Shown here in pieces: positions 9,428 to 16,246 of a stretch of 64,000 nt of DNA. The position numbers and the translations under genes are program-made. Source of the stretch: CBFFRJ01 sp051486985 (GTDB lineage: Bacteria; Pseudomonadota; Gammaproteobacteria; Enterobacterales; Enterobacteriaceae); NCBI RefSeq assembly GCF_051486985.1, contig NZ_JAHVDV010000007.1, forward strand, positions 1 through 64,000, written 5' to 3'. Under the pieces are notes generated by a model, which saw only the letters and a list, made by a program, of their open reading frames with translations, was not told the origin of the DNA and did no database searches. Within the stretch, counting starts at the first letter, position 1. Each line of letters starts with the position of its first letter.

Positions 9428-9462
9428 CCCCTCGTCCTGCGCCGATGCGTCAGGATGAGGGG
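9428..9462. repeat. Intergenic palindrome, copy 2
   Basis: Arms CCCCTCGTCCTG (9428-9439) and CAGGATGAGGGG (9451-9462), eleven of twelve positions paired plus one G-T, with an 11-base loop. It lies in the gap between the unknown exported protein and tagJ. No U-run follows on either strand. It is similar in layout and flank sequence to the palindrome at 430-472. Confidence 0.6.
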
Positions 9463-9479
9463 AAGATGTCGGACAGGGA

Positions 9480-10487
9480 TTAATGCGTCGGCGTGTATTT
9501 GCCTACCGCCGGGTCGCGTAACTGCGGGCGCAACGCATCAATCAGCACGATGTTAAGGCGCGTTCCCGGTGCAAACCACGGGGTCCAGTTTTCACGGACT
9601 TCGTCAAGACGGGCGCGCAGACGCCCCTCATCGCTGAGCAGTTCCCGGGGCACCTCCACGGCGATGGTGCCGTTTGCCTGCCAGGCATTCAGGCTGGCAT
9701 CATAAGGCAGCAGCATCCAGCTCTGACCGGAACGCCCTTCGCTGACCACCATGCGCTCATTATTAACCGTCGTGATCAGCAGTCGATCGGCATCCGCGCT
9801 TTGGTTAAGGCCGCTTACCGGAAAACCGTGCACAAAGGTCATGGATACTCTTTTTTCACCCTCTTTGCTCAGTTGAACCACTTCGCTGCGGCCGTTGAGC
9901 CAGCCGCCCTTTTCACACTTTCCATCCTCTTTAGCCGGAATGAAGAGTGCGGAGGTGCTGCTGTCGCCCTGCCAGTAAGTGCGTAAATGACAGCCGTCAT
10001 GCATGGTGAACTCCTGCCAGGGCGTGCGATTTGCCGCCACGGACATCTCCTCCGGTCGACCTTCCGGGAGGGTATAAGCGGGCGCGGTCGTTGGTACGGT
10101 AGCGTCTGGCGTCACGGGGGTGTCGCTTGTGGCAGGGGTGGCGACTTCAGGCACCCAGTCTTTGGATTTTTTTGCCGTCCCCTCTGCCAGCGTGACGTTT
10201 TTTGCATCCGTCATTTTCCAGTTGACCTGGGTAAGCGCGCCACACTGGTTCTCCAGCAGTGCGCCGAGACGCGGCATAAAGGTGTCAAGCACAGTGACTT
10301 TCTTGTCGCCGTTGGCGACGATACGCAGCGGTAAGGTCTTCGCACACCAGCTTTGAGGCGAGTTATCCACAATGTTGTCGATCCAGATATCCAGTTTTTG
10401 CGAGGGGGATTGCACAATGCGATAATTTTCCGCCTGGGCACAAAAACCCACGGTCAGCAGTGCCAAACCCGGAAGCCAACGTTTCAT
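9480..10487 (-). CDS. Exported protein of unknown function in the T6SS cluster
   Basis: 335 residues with a signal peptide (MKRWLPGLALLTVGFCAQA, cleavage expected after about residue 19), hence periplasmic. An N-terminal domain (about 20-105) with Cys48 and Cys82 is joined by a Thr/Pro-rich linker (about 112-140) to a larger C-terminal domain with two further cysteines (DGCHLRTYW, KCEKGGWL), and the pairs could form disulfides. I do not recognise the family. It sits between pppA and tagJ in the same orientation, 21 bases downstream of pppA. Possible roles are a periplasmic partner of the PpkA sensor domain or an envelope helper for TssM/TssL assembly; both are inference from position only. 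Confidence 0.75.
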   Translation of the reverse strand: MKRWLPGLALLTVGFCAQAENYRIVQSPSQKLDIWIDNIVDNSPQSWCAKTLPLRIVANGDKKVTVLDTFMPRLGALLENQCGALTQVNWKMTDAKNVTLAEGTAKKSKDWVPEVATPATSDTPVTPDATVPTTAPAYTLPEGRPEEMSVAANRTPWQEFTMHDGCHLRTYWQGDSSTSALFIPAKEDGKCEKGGWLNGRSEVVQLSKEGEKRVSMTFVHGFPVSGLNQSADADRLLITTVNNERMVVSEGRSGQSWMLLPYDASLNAWQANGTIAVEVPRELLSDEGRLRARLDEVRENWTPWFAPGTRLNIVLIDALRPQLRDPAVGKYTPTH

Positions 10488-10508
10488 AAAAATCCTTGTC
10501 AGTCTGTA

Positions 10509-11303
10509 TCAGTCACGAAGAGGGAGAAATTGCGCCGCTTGCGCCAGTGAGTGCAGGAGCGTCGTATCCTGCGGTGCGCCAACCCATACGGCCACCGCGC
10601 TGTAGTTATCCTGCTGGCCATCGCTCTCCACGTTGTTTCGCAGCAGGATCTGATTCATTAGCGTCAGCCAGTCACCAGGGGTATTGACCATATGCAGTGA
10701 CTGCTTCATCAGCTCTTCACTTACCCCATGCCAGAAGCCATCGGTGCAGAGTAAAAATACGTCACCATCCTCAATAGGCACCACATCGCTGTAGCTGGCT
10801 TCGCGCTGATCGTCACCCAGACCCAGCGCGAAATAGAGTAAGTTGCTGTTTATCCCCTCCGTCTGATGACCTGCGTCTTTCATTTGCTGAACCAGACTGT
10901 GATCGGTGGTGACGTGGTAGAGCCACCCACGGCGAAAGAGATATAAACGGCTGTCACCGGCATGCGCCCAGTAGGCCAGATGAAAATCCCGGTCAATGAA
11001 GAGACTGACCAGGGTGGTGCCCATCCGGGCGTTTTCATCTCCTGCTTTCTGCTCGGTGCGGATAGCCTGATTAGCACCATTTACATAGTGGCGGATGGAC
11101 TGCGCATTGAGGTGCTTTTCACCGTCGAAGCCAGTAATAATGGCGTTGCGGGCCAGGGCGGCCGCCACATCGCCACCGGGCAGGCCAGCGATACCATCGC
11201 AGACCACAAAGCAGGCCGCGCGATCGCCAATGGTTTCGCCGGTCTGATCCTGGTTGCTGGATCGTCCGCCCTGTCGGGAGAGGGAGGCTGTGCTGATATT
11301 CAT
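10509..11303 (-). CDS. pppA: T6SS PP2C-type protein phosphatase PppA
   Basis: 264 residues with all PP2C metal-site motifs in order: RSSNQDQTG (about 14-22), FVVCDGIAG, MGTTLVSLFI, AHAGDSRLYLFR, TTDHSLVQQM, LLCTDGFWHGVS and a final QDNYSAVAVWV. Such phosphatases dephosphorylate the T6SS FHA protein and so oppose the kinase. The start codon shares one base with the stop of tagH (TAATG), so its translation is coupled to that of its presumed substrate. No transmembrane segment; cytoplasmic. Confidence 0.93.
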   Translation of the reverse strand: MNISTASLSRQGGRSSNQDQTGETIGDRAACFVVCDGIAGLPGGDVAAALARNAIITGFDGEKHLNAQSIRHYVNGANQAIRTEQKAGDENARMGTTLVSLFIDRDFHLAYWAHAGDSRLYLFRRGWLYHVTTDHSLVQQMKDAGHQTEGINSNLLYFALGLGDDQREASYSDVVPIEDGDVFLLCTDGFWHGVSEELMKQSLHMVNTPGDWLTLMNQILLRNNVESDGQQDNYSAVAVWVGAPQDTTLLHSLAQAAQFLPLRD

Positions 11304-13015
11304 TATTCTTCCGATCCGCTCTGTGAGTCTTTGTACTGGTTTACCTCCATGTCGTAGGCGTGCAGGAAGGCTTCGCCAAACAGAGTATGGAAGTCGTCAT
11401 CAATCTCACCGGCCGTCTCGGCATAACGGCGTACAAAGTAGTCCCACAATGCCGCCTTACGGTTGGAAAGCATGCCAAGACGTGCCAGGGAACCGTCCCG
11501 TTTTGCCTCTTCTTCCAGCAACTCAGGATTAAAGGACTGCAACATGGCCGCGATAATGGCGCGGATGCCGGAAATCATGCCTAACTGGTGTGCCTGAAGG
11601 TCAATGAGAGCGTCACGAACGGATTTTTTCGGCGGCATAAAGCCCGGCATACGGGTGCCGTACATCTGCATCAACACGGTTTTACCGGACGGCAGGAGTT
11701 TGAAAGGGTTATTGGCGTCGTCTAACACCATCGTCATGTCGGCCTTGACGCCACGCTTCAGAATGGAACGTGACGAGAGCAGCGCCACCGTGCCCTGAGA
11801 GAACATACTGAGCATCTGCCCGAGCTGGCGCATATTTTCTTTGTCAAACTGTGGCGTTGGCTGCATGTCGCCAAGCCCCATCCCTTCGAGCAGGGCATCG
11901 AGCAGTTCGCCCTTCAGAACATCACCACTGTCGTTTCCTGACGCAGGGGCAGACTCACTGCGCACCGGGTCGATGCGTAAGCGCCCTTTCGGCGTCTGTA
12001 CCGCCGCCCGCTGTACCGTTTGCGGTGTGGGGAGCGTGATCGGCACATAGTCAGGCAGTGGCTCGCTGAACGGGGGCACCTCTGCGCTCTGCGCCGTCTG
12101 CATCACCTCAGGTTCTTCCGCTCTGGGTTGCGATTCCGGTTGCGGCGACCCAGCTGGCAGGATGTCGTCAGTATGCGCCAGCGGCACGGCACCGCTGAGC
12201 AGGCCAAGGGGATCATCGTCGCGGGTGGTTGCTGCCCCACCGCCTGCACCGCCGAACAGCGCCAGGGGATCGAGTTCATCCTGCGTGGCGTGGTTGTCAG
12301 CCGCGGGCTGCCCTGTGGGCGGTACCAGAGTCGAGGGGGTGGCATCAGCAAAAATGCTGTCACCTTTAAACGGTGTGTCGTCGGTAAAGAGAGTGTCCGT
12401 GTTTACCGTGCGCGGCGCGATGACTGGATCCGCTTTACCCAGCAGAGCGAGCGGATCTTCCGGGTTACGTTCCGGGGCATCCGGAGCGGCAAAAGGGTTT
12501 GCCGCCGGGGTGTCCTGCGGTTTGGCCCGCCCGCGGGAGATGCTGTCCGAGATGGAAAACTCCTGCATCAGGCTGTCCCAGATTTCGGTGGGCACGGCGG
12601 CAGGCGTCGCCTCTGTTTTGCTGGTTTCTTCGGGCAAGGGCTCCGGCGTCAGTCCAGCCTGTACGTTGGCAGCCATACGGCTTACCGGCTGCGTATCAAG
12701 GATAAGATCACTGACTTCAATTCGGTATTCGTCAATGCCAAGAATATCACCATCCTGTAACTCCACCTGGCGCCCGCGCTCCAGCGGAATATCATTCAGC
12801 ACCACGCGTGTTACGTTGCCACGGTTGGTGATACGGCACTCTCCGTTCCCCGAAATATGGACAATAGCCTGTAAGCGGGAAATGGCCCGATCGTTATCGG
12901 GCAAGACCAGATTGTTGTCGGTTCCCCGGCCAATGGTGCCCCCCGGCGGGTAAAAATCGCAGCGGCTTTGCACGGGTTGATGGCCGGGTTTATTGGTGAC
13001 TATTGTGAATCGCAT
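11303..13015 (-). CDS. tagH: T6SS FHA-domain protein TagH (Fha)
   Basis: 570 residues. The N-terminal FHA domain (about 1-105) shows GRGTDNNLVL, ISRLQAIVH and NDIPLERG, the phosphothreonine-binding pattern. A long Pro/Ala/Asp-rich, low-complexity middle (about 110-360, with repeated 'DPLALLG/F' motifs) probably is disordered and holds phosphorylation sites. The C-terminal 200 residues (LLDALLEGMGLGD, LLSSRSILKRGVKADMT, NPFKLLPSGKTVLMQMYG) are the conserved T6SS FHA C-terminal domain. It is the likely output of the PpkA/PppA switch, promoting sheath firing when phosphorylated. It is one base overlapped with pppA. Confidence 0.93.
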   Translation of the reverse strand: MRFTIVTNKPGHQPVQSRCDFYPPGGTIGRGTDNNLVLPDNDRAISRLQAIVHISGNGECRITNRGNVTRVVLNDIPLERGRQVELQDGDILGIDEYRIEVSDLILDTQPVSRMAANVQAGLTPEPLPEETSKTEATPAAVPTEIWDSLMQEFSISDSISRGRAKPQDTPAANPFAAPDAPERNPEDPLALLGKADPVIAPRTVNTDTLFTDDTPFKGDSIFADATPSTLVPPTGQPAADNHATQDELDPLALFGGAGGGAATTRDDDPLGLLSGAVPLAHTDDILPAGSPQPESQPRAEEPEVMQTAQSAEVPPFSEPLPDYVPITLPTPQTVQRAAVQTPKGRLRIDPVRSESAPASGNDSGDVLKGELLDALLEGMGLGDMQPTPQFDKENMRQLGQMLSMFSQGTVALLSSRSILKRGVKADMTMVLDDANNPFKLLPSGKTVLMQMYGTRMPGFMPPKKSVRDALIDLQAHQLGMISGIRAIIAAMLQSFNPELLEEEAKRDGSLARLGMLSNRKAALWDYFVRRYAETAGEIDDDFHTLFGEAFLHAYDMEVNQYKDSQSGSEE

Positions 13016-13178
13016 AGCGTTTTCCTGCTGGAGTTATTCGCGCTCAAACGGCGAAATTTGCCTTAAACGGTGGCGTTTGCCTGTCTGGAGAGTCAAGTTT
13101 TGCTGGACCGGTCATTCTGGAACCGGTTCAGGTACAGGTTTCGGCGCGCAAGCTTTTCCGTGGCCGACGCGCAAGGAT

Positions 13179-13973
13179 TCAGAACGCATCCAGGCTGTGA
13201 GACAGCACCTCAAGCCGATCCTGCATGGATTTCTGCAGGCAGGTTTTATCGTCGGCGCAGCCATTTCGTTGCGCCAGCCATGCTTTTTGCCCGCTAATCA
13301 GGGAAGCCTGCAGGTCGCTCTTGTTGAGTCGGGCGGCTTCCTTGCGATATCTCTTCCATGCGCGTGATACGCTGACATCAAGTGAGGCCAGGGAAGGATT
13401 GTCACAAATGGCTTTTTCGCTCGCTGTCGCGGCGTTATCGCAACTGAAGGATGCGACGGGTTTGCCATGCTGTTCTACCGCTTTCAGGCTCAGAATCGTG
13501 CCATCTGTCCAGTTCAGTAGCACCTTATTGCCCGCGAAGACAATATCGACCGGCGTGTTGCCATCACCATTGGTGAACTGCCCCGTTTTACAGTCGAGGG
13601 TGGTGACGACCGCCTGTTCAGCGCCGGCGATGCCAAGCCCATAATTTTTAGCATTCGCATCGTCACCGGTCCCAAATACCCTGGTAATCCAGGTATCGAG
13701 TTTTTCATTTTTTTGTGTATACGATGGCGACTGGCAATGCGCACCACTGGGTAAGTCTGTTGCGATCGCATCGGGAGTGAGTGTTAAAAAGCGCCCGACC
13801 AGCCGATCGTCATCACTCTCATAGGTCAGCGTTCGCCCGGAGAGATCGTTAATCGCTACGTCAGAAACCTGCCAGACGCCGAGCGGTGATTTTTCAGTAA
13901 CTGCCAGACTACTGGCCGTGAAAAAGCCCGCGTTCAGGATAAGGGCGAGGGTAACGACTTTCGGCACGTTCAT
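13179..13973 (-). CDS. Exported protein with C-terminal LprI/DUF1311-like domain
   Basis: 264 residues with a signal peptide (about 1-24). The C-terminal 85 residues have the LprI-like pattern: SFSCDNAATASEKAICDNPSLASLDVSV-type sequence, then LISGQKAWLAQRNGCADDKTCLQ and a final helix, with four cysteines spaced as in that family (described as lysozyme-inhibitor-like). The N-terminal 170 residues contain GVWQVSDVAIND and are unrecognised. It lies between hcp and tagH. A role in protecting or remodelling peptidoglycan at the secretion site is conceivable but unproven. About 160 bases separate it from tagH. Confidence 0.8.
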   Translation of the reverse strand: MNVPKVVTLALILNAGFFTASSLAVTEKSPLGVWQVSDVAINDLSGRTLTYESDDDRLVGRFLTLTPDAIATDLPSGAHCQSPSYTQKNEKLDTWITRVFGTGDDANAKNYGLGIAGAEQAVVTTLDCKTGQFTNGDGNTPVDIVFAGNKVLLNWTDGTILSLKAVEQHGKPVASFSCDNAATASEKAICDNPSLASLDVSVSRAWKRYRKEAARLNKSDLQASLISGQKAWLAQRNGCADDKTCLQKSMQDRLEVLSHSLDAF

Positions 13974-14154
13974 CTCTTATGTTCACTTTGTAATCAGGGT
14001 GCCATACCCGTGATAAACGGGGCCAGCAGCAAGGTATATCTGCGCGCAATTACGCCTCATCACATCTCTCTTTTGAGGCAATAACGCCGCGGCTGGTTAA
14101 GCGGCGGGCTCATGCGCCAACACACTTAAACAGAATAGCTTTTTATAAAGTATT

Positions 14155-14182
14155 TAAGGCCAGGCATTCCCCTGGCCTGTTA
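14155..14182 (-). terminator. Hairpin downstream of hcp (partial terminator?)
   Basis: Arms GGCCAGG (14158-14164) and CCTGGCC (14171-14177), a perfect 7-base stem with a 6-base loop, 24 bases past the hcp stop. On the minus strand it is followed by TTAAATACTTT, a U-rich but interrupted tail. It would let hcp be expressed far above the genes downstream. Confidence 0.5.
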
Positions 14183-14204
14183 GCACGTCATACATTAATA
14201 CGTA

Positions 14205-14687
14205 TTACGCTTCTTTGTTCTCTTTAATGTTCCAGCCTGAGCTGGTTTCCGCACCTTTACCACCTGCGGAAGATTGCTCCCAGTATTGTTGTTTCACTTT
14301 CGCTGCCTGGAAGGCATAGGTTACGCCGACGGTATCACCATTATCGGCACCGGTATATTGCACAGACGTCACCAGAACTTCTTCCAGTGTAATACGTGCA
14401 TATTCCACCTGCTGCCCACCCGCTTTGCAGACGGACAATTCCACTTTGCTTAAGTGTTTACCGCTGGCGCAGTGTTTGAGAATAGCCGTCGTGGCCTTAT
14501 CAATGAGCGCATTAATATGAAGATCGTTGAAGTTAACTTTACCGGCACCACCGCCGCCGCCAACGCTCATATTTCCCGGTTGGGACGCACCCCAGGAAAA
14601 AGAAGTAATATCTGTCCATCCAGTGTGATTAGAATCTTTTGATTCACCCGTCACACCGTCGACCTTCAGGAACATATCAATAGCCAT
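14205..14687 (-). CDS. hcp: T6SS tube protein Hcp (TssD)
   Basis: 160 residues from the ATG at 14687 (MAIDMFLKVDGVTGESKD); an upstream open frame to 14867 is not part of the protein. Typical Hcp features are 'SKDSNHTGWTDITSFSWGASQP', the glycine-rich loop MSVGGGGGAGKVNFNDLH, and the C-terminal VGVTYAFQAAKVKQQYWEQ. Hexameric rings stack into the tube that is expelled and can carry effectors in the lumen. It probably has its own promoter in the 256-base gap upstream, which carries a 21-base palindrome, and a hairpin sits downstream. Confidence 0.96.
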   Translation of the reverse strand: MAIDMFLKVDGVTGESKDSNHTGWTDITSFSWGASQPGNMSVGGGGGAGKVNFNDLHINALIDKATTAILKHCASGKHLSKVELSVCKAGGQQVEYARITLEEVLVTSVQYTGADNGDTVGVTYAFQAAKVKQQYWEQSSAGGKGAETSSGWNIKENKEA

Positions 14688-14943
14688 AATATCTACTCTT
14701 CGTGGTTGAACAATATTGCTTTCGAAAAAGCACTTATATGGCAAAAAGGAAAGCATGGGGCCAAATAAAACCATCCATATTTTACCTCTGCCTCGGTTCT
14801 GAATAGTTAAACTATTCAGTATTCTTTGTCGCCTGCATAAGGCAGGTAACAGGAAACCTTGCGTCAAAACTCATCGCGTTAGCGCGCATGTTGTTTTATT
14901 CTTCGGCCATGACCGTTGATAAATGTGAGATAAGGTAACGATC
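14688..14943. promoter_or_regulatory. hcp upstream region with 21-base palindrome
   Basis: AT-rich gap between hcp and the divergent small membrane gene. It contains CTGAATAGTT-A-AACTATTCAG at 14799-14819, a palindrome with ten perfectly paired bases on each side of one central base, 112 bases upstream of the hcp start codon. A dimeric regulator site is the simplest reading; a hairpin in a long leader is the alternative. Confidence 0.5.
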
Positions 14944-15156
14944 GTGAGCAAAAGGGTTTTGCTTATGCTGCTGATGCTATCCATCGCCGCTGGCGTATAT
15001 TCATTTATCGATCTCAGCCGTTCTCTCTGGCTGGTACTGGAGTACGAACCGTTGATGGCCTGTTCTTCAGGTGCCTTGCTCGGAAAATTTCTTTTTTTAG
15101 TCTGCACGCTGTTGGCGTTTGTTTTGATATACCGCAGGCTCAGACATCGGTGCTGA
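14944..15156 (+). CDS. Small two-helix membrane protein, unknown
   Basis: 70 residues from a GTG at 14944 with AAGGT eight bases upstream. Two hydrophobic segments (about 4-22 and 46-64) flank a short loop with DLSRSLWLVLEYEP, and the end is basic (YRRLRHRC). It is the only rightward gene in the T6SS cluster, wedged between hcp and tae4, in a stretch of lower GC. Possibly an inner-membrane protein tied to the cargo module (for example an extra immunity factor), but nothing in the sequence proves this. It could also be a chance frame, though the start site is good. Confidence 0.5.
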   Translation: MSKRVLLMLLMLSIAAGVYSFIDLSRSLWLVLEYEPLMACSSGALLGKFLFLVCTLLAFVLIYRRLRHRC

Positions 15157-15162
15157 AGTTGC

Positions 15163-15198
15163 GCTGGCGCTTCGCTTATTCACTCTGCACGCGCCAGC
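15163..15198. terminator. Hairpin between the small membrane gene and tae4
   Basis: Arms GCTGGCGC (15163-15170) and GCGCCAGC (15191-15198), a perfect 8-base stem with a 20-base loop between the converging gene ends. There is no clear U-tract, so termination would be modest. Confidence 0.35.
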
Positions 15199-15209
15199 AG
15201 CCGGGATAA

Positions 15210-15704
15210 TTAATTCAGCTCCCAAAACCAGACTTCTTTGCAGTCAAAATAACAGTTGCTGTTGCACTGAAACATATTATCTTTATCCGGCTCCAGCATA
15301 TCGATGTGCCCGCCACCATAATCTACAATTTGATGAAAATAGATCACCCCTTTGCGATTTTGTAGTTTGCGTGCGGCCTCCTGCAAATCCGAATAGAGTT
15401 CGGCCTTACCAAACACATCCGGGCGGTAAAGCTGATCGGCCAGCAGTTTCGCTCCCGTTTCAATTTTCTTGCCTTTGTAGGGGCCTGTTTTAATCGGCAG
15501 ACGCCCCTGGAAGGTGATGTTGCATTTTAAAAGAGCCAGGCTCATCCGTACTGCACATGTATTTTCATATGCAGGGCTCATTTTCAACATTTCTTCCAGG
15601 GTGTAACCAATTTCAGGATACACATTTTCGCTATCGACAAACCCCTGACGGTAGGGATTGGATGAGTAATGGTTCTTTTTAAGCTGGGCATACAATGGTT
15701 TCAT
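15210..15704 (-). CDS. tae4: T6SS peptidoglycan amidase effector Tae4
   Basis: 164 residues, no signal peptide, as expected for a T6SS cargo. It matches the Tae4 family: an N-terminal NTCAVRMSLAL segment with the probable nucleophile Cys50, a central KKGVIYFHQ-like strand, and GGGHIDMLEPD with the probable catalytic His133. Tae4 enzymes cut the D-Glu-mDAP bond or cross-links in peptidoglycan of competitors. Cysteines near the C-terminus (CNSNCYFDC) match the family's extra disulfide region. Its ATG overlaps the immunity gene by four bases. Base composition is lower in GC than the structural genes, in keeping with exchangeable cargo. Confidence 0.93.
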   Translation of the reverse strand: MKPLYAQLKKNHYSSNPYRQGFVDSENVYPEIGYTLEEMLKMSPAYENTCAVRMSLALLKCNITFQGRLPIKTGPYKGKKIETGAKLLADQLYRPDVFGKAELYSDLQEAARKLQNRKGVIYFHQIVDYGGGHIDMLEPDKDNMFQCNSNCYFDCKEVWFWELN

Positions 15705-16111
15705 GACTGCGGTCCCTTTTGACAGGCGTGATTCTGGATCATCGCTTCAAGAATGAGCGTCGAGGCTCGCTCTTTTAAGCGCTCCGGAGGTAACTTCTTA
15801 AAATAACGATGCACGACTTCATGTACCGTAAAGATTTTAAGCGTCTTGTAATCACACCAGATTTTCCCTTCCGTCGCATCCAGCACCCCCAGCAGATATA
15901 AATCAGCTTTCAGACGTTCCGGGTTTTCTTCACCTGAACGCCATGCCGTTAAAAATTTTTCACCCGTCAGGTTGACGTTGGCAGGCCAGATCAGCGAAGG
16001 ATCTTTTGGGAAAGTACTGTTCGAAATAGATTCTGCCGAGGCATCCAGCGCCGGGGTCAGCATGGTGGTCAGAGCAAGAACGAAAAGCAGGGACGACCGT
16101 GTTGTCCTCAT
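15701..16111 (-). CDS. tai4: Tae4 immunity protein Tai4
   Basis: 136 residues with a signal peptide (MRTTRSSLLFVLALTTMLTPALDASA), so periplasmic, where it can block Tae4 delivered by sister cells. The mature part is alpha-helical, with paired cysteines (KIWCDYKTL and QNHACQKG) as in Tai4. Immunity precedes effector, coupled by a 4-base overlap, which ensures protection is made first. It lies 135 bases downstream of tssC behind a strong hairpin. Confidence 0.9.
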   Translation of the reverse strand: MRTTRSSLLFVLALTTMLTPALDASAESISNSTFPKDPSLIWPANVNLTGEKFLTAWRSGEENPERLKADLYLLGVLDATEGKIWCDYKTLKIFTVHEVVHRYFKKLPPERLKERASTLILEAMIQNHACQKGPQS

Positions 16112-16210
16112 TTTCAGGGAAATCTCCTTAACAGGGCCGGCATCATGCGGCTTACCATTACAACCGCTATCAGCCTGATGCCAGGCAACATGAACAGTGA
16201 TGACTTTTAC

Positions 16211-16240
16211 CAGGCTGCCGGGAAACCCCGCGGCAGCCTG
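16211..16240. repeat. Strong stem-loop between tssC and tai4
   Basis: Arms CAGGCTGCCG (16211-16220) and CGGCAGCCTG (16231-16240), a perfect 10-base stem with a 10-base loop. The downstream side on the minus strand is GGTAAAAG, without a U-tract. It may set relative mRNA levels of the sheath and cargo genes (processing or stabilising hairpin). Confidence 0.55.
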
Positions 16241-16246
16241 ATGCGG

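Noticed and set aside
14871..15107. Leftward 78-codon frame opposite the small membrane gene
   Set aside because: No ribosome-binding site, no hydrophobic or domain pattern; the rightward frame is better supported.
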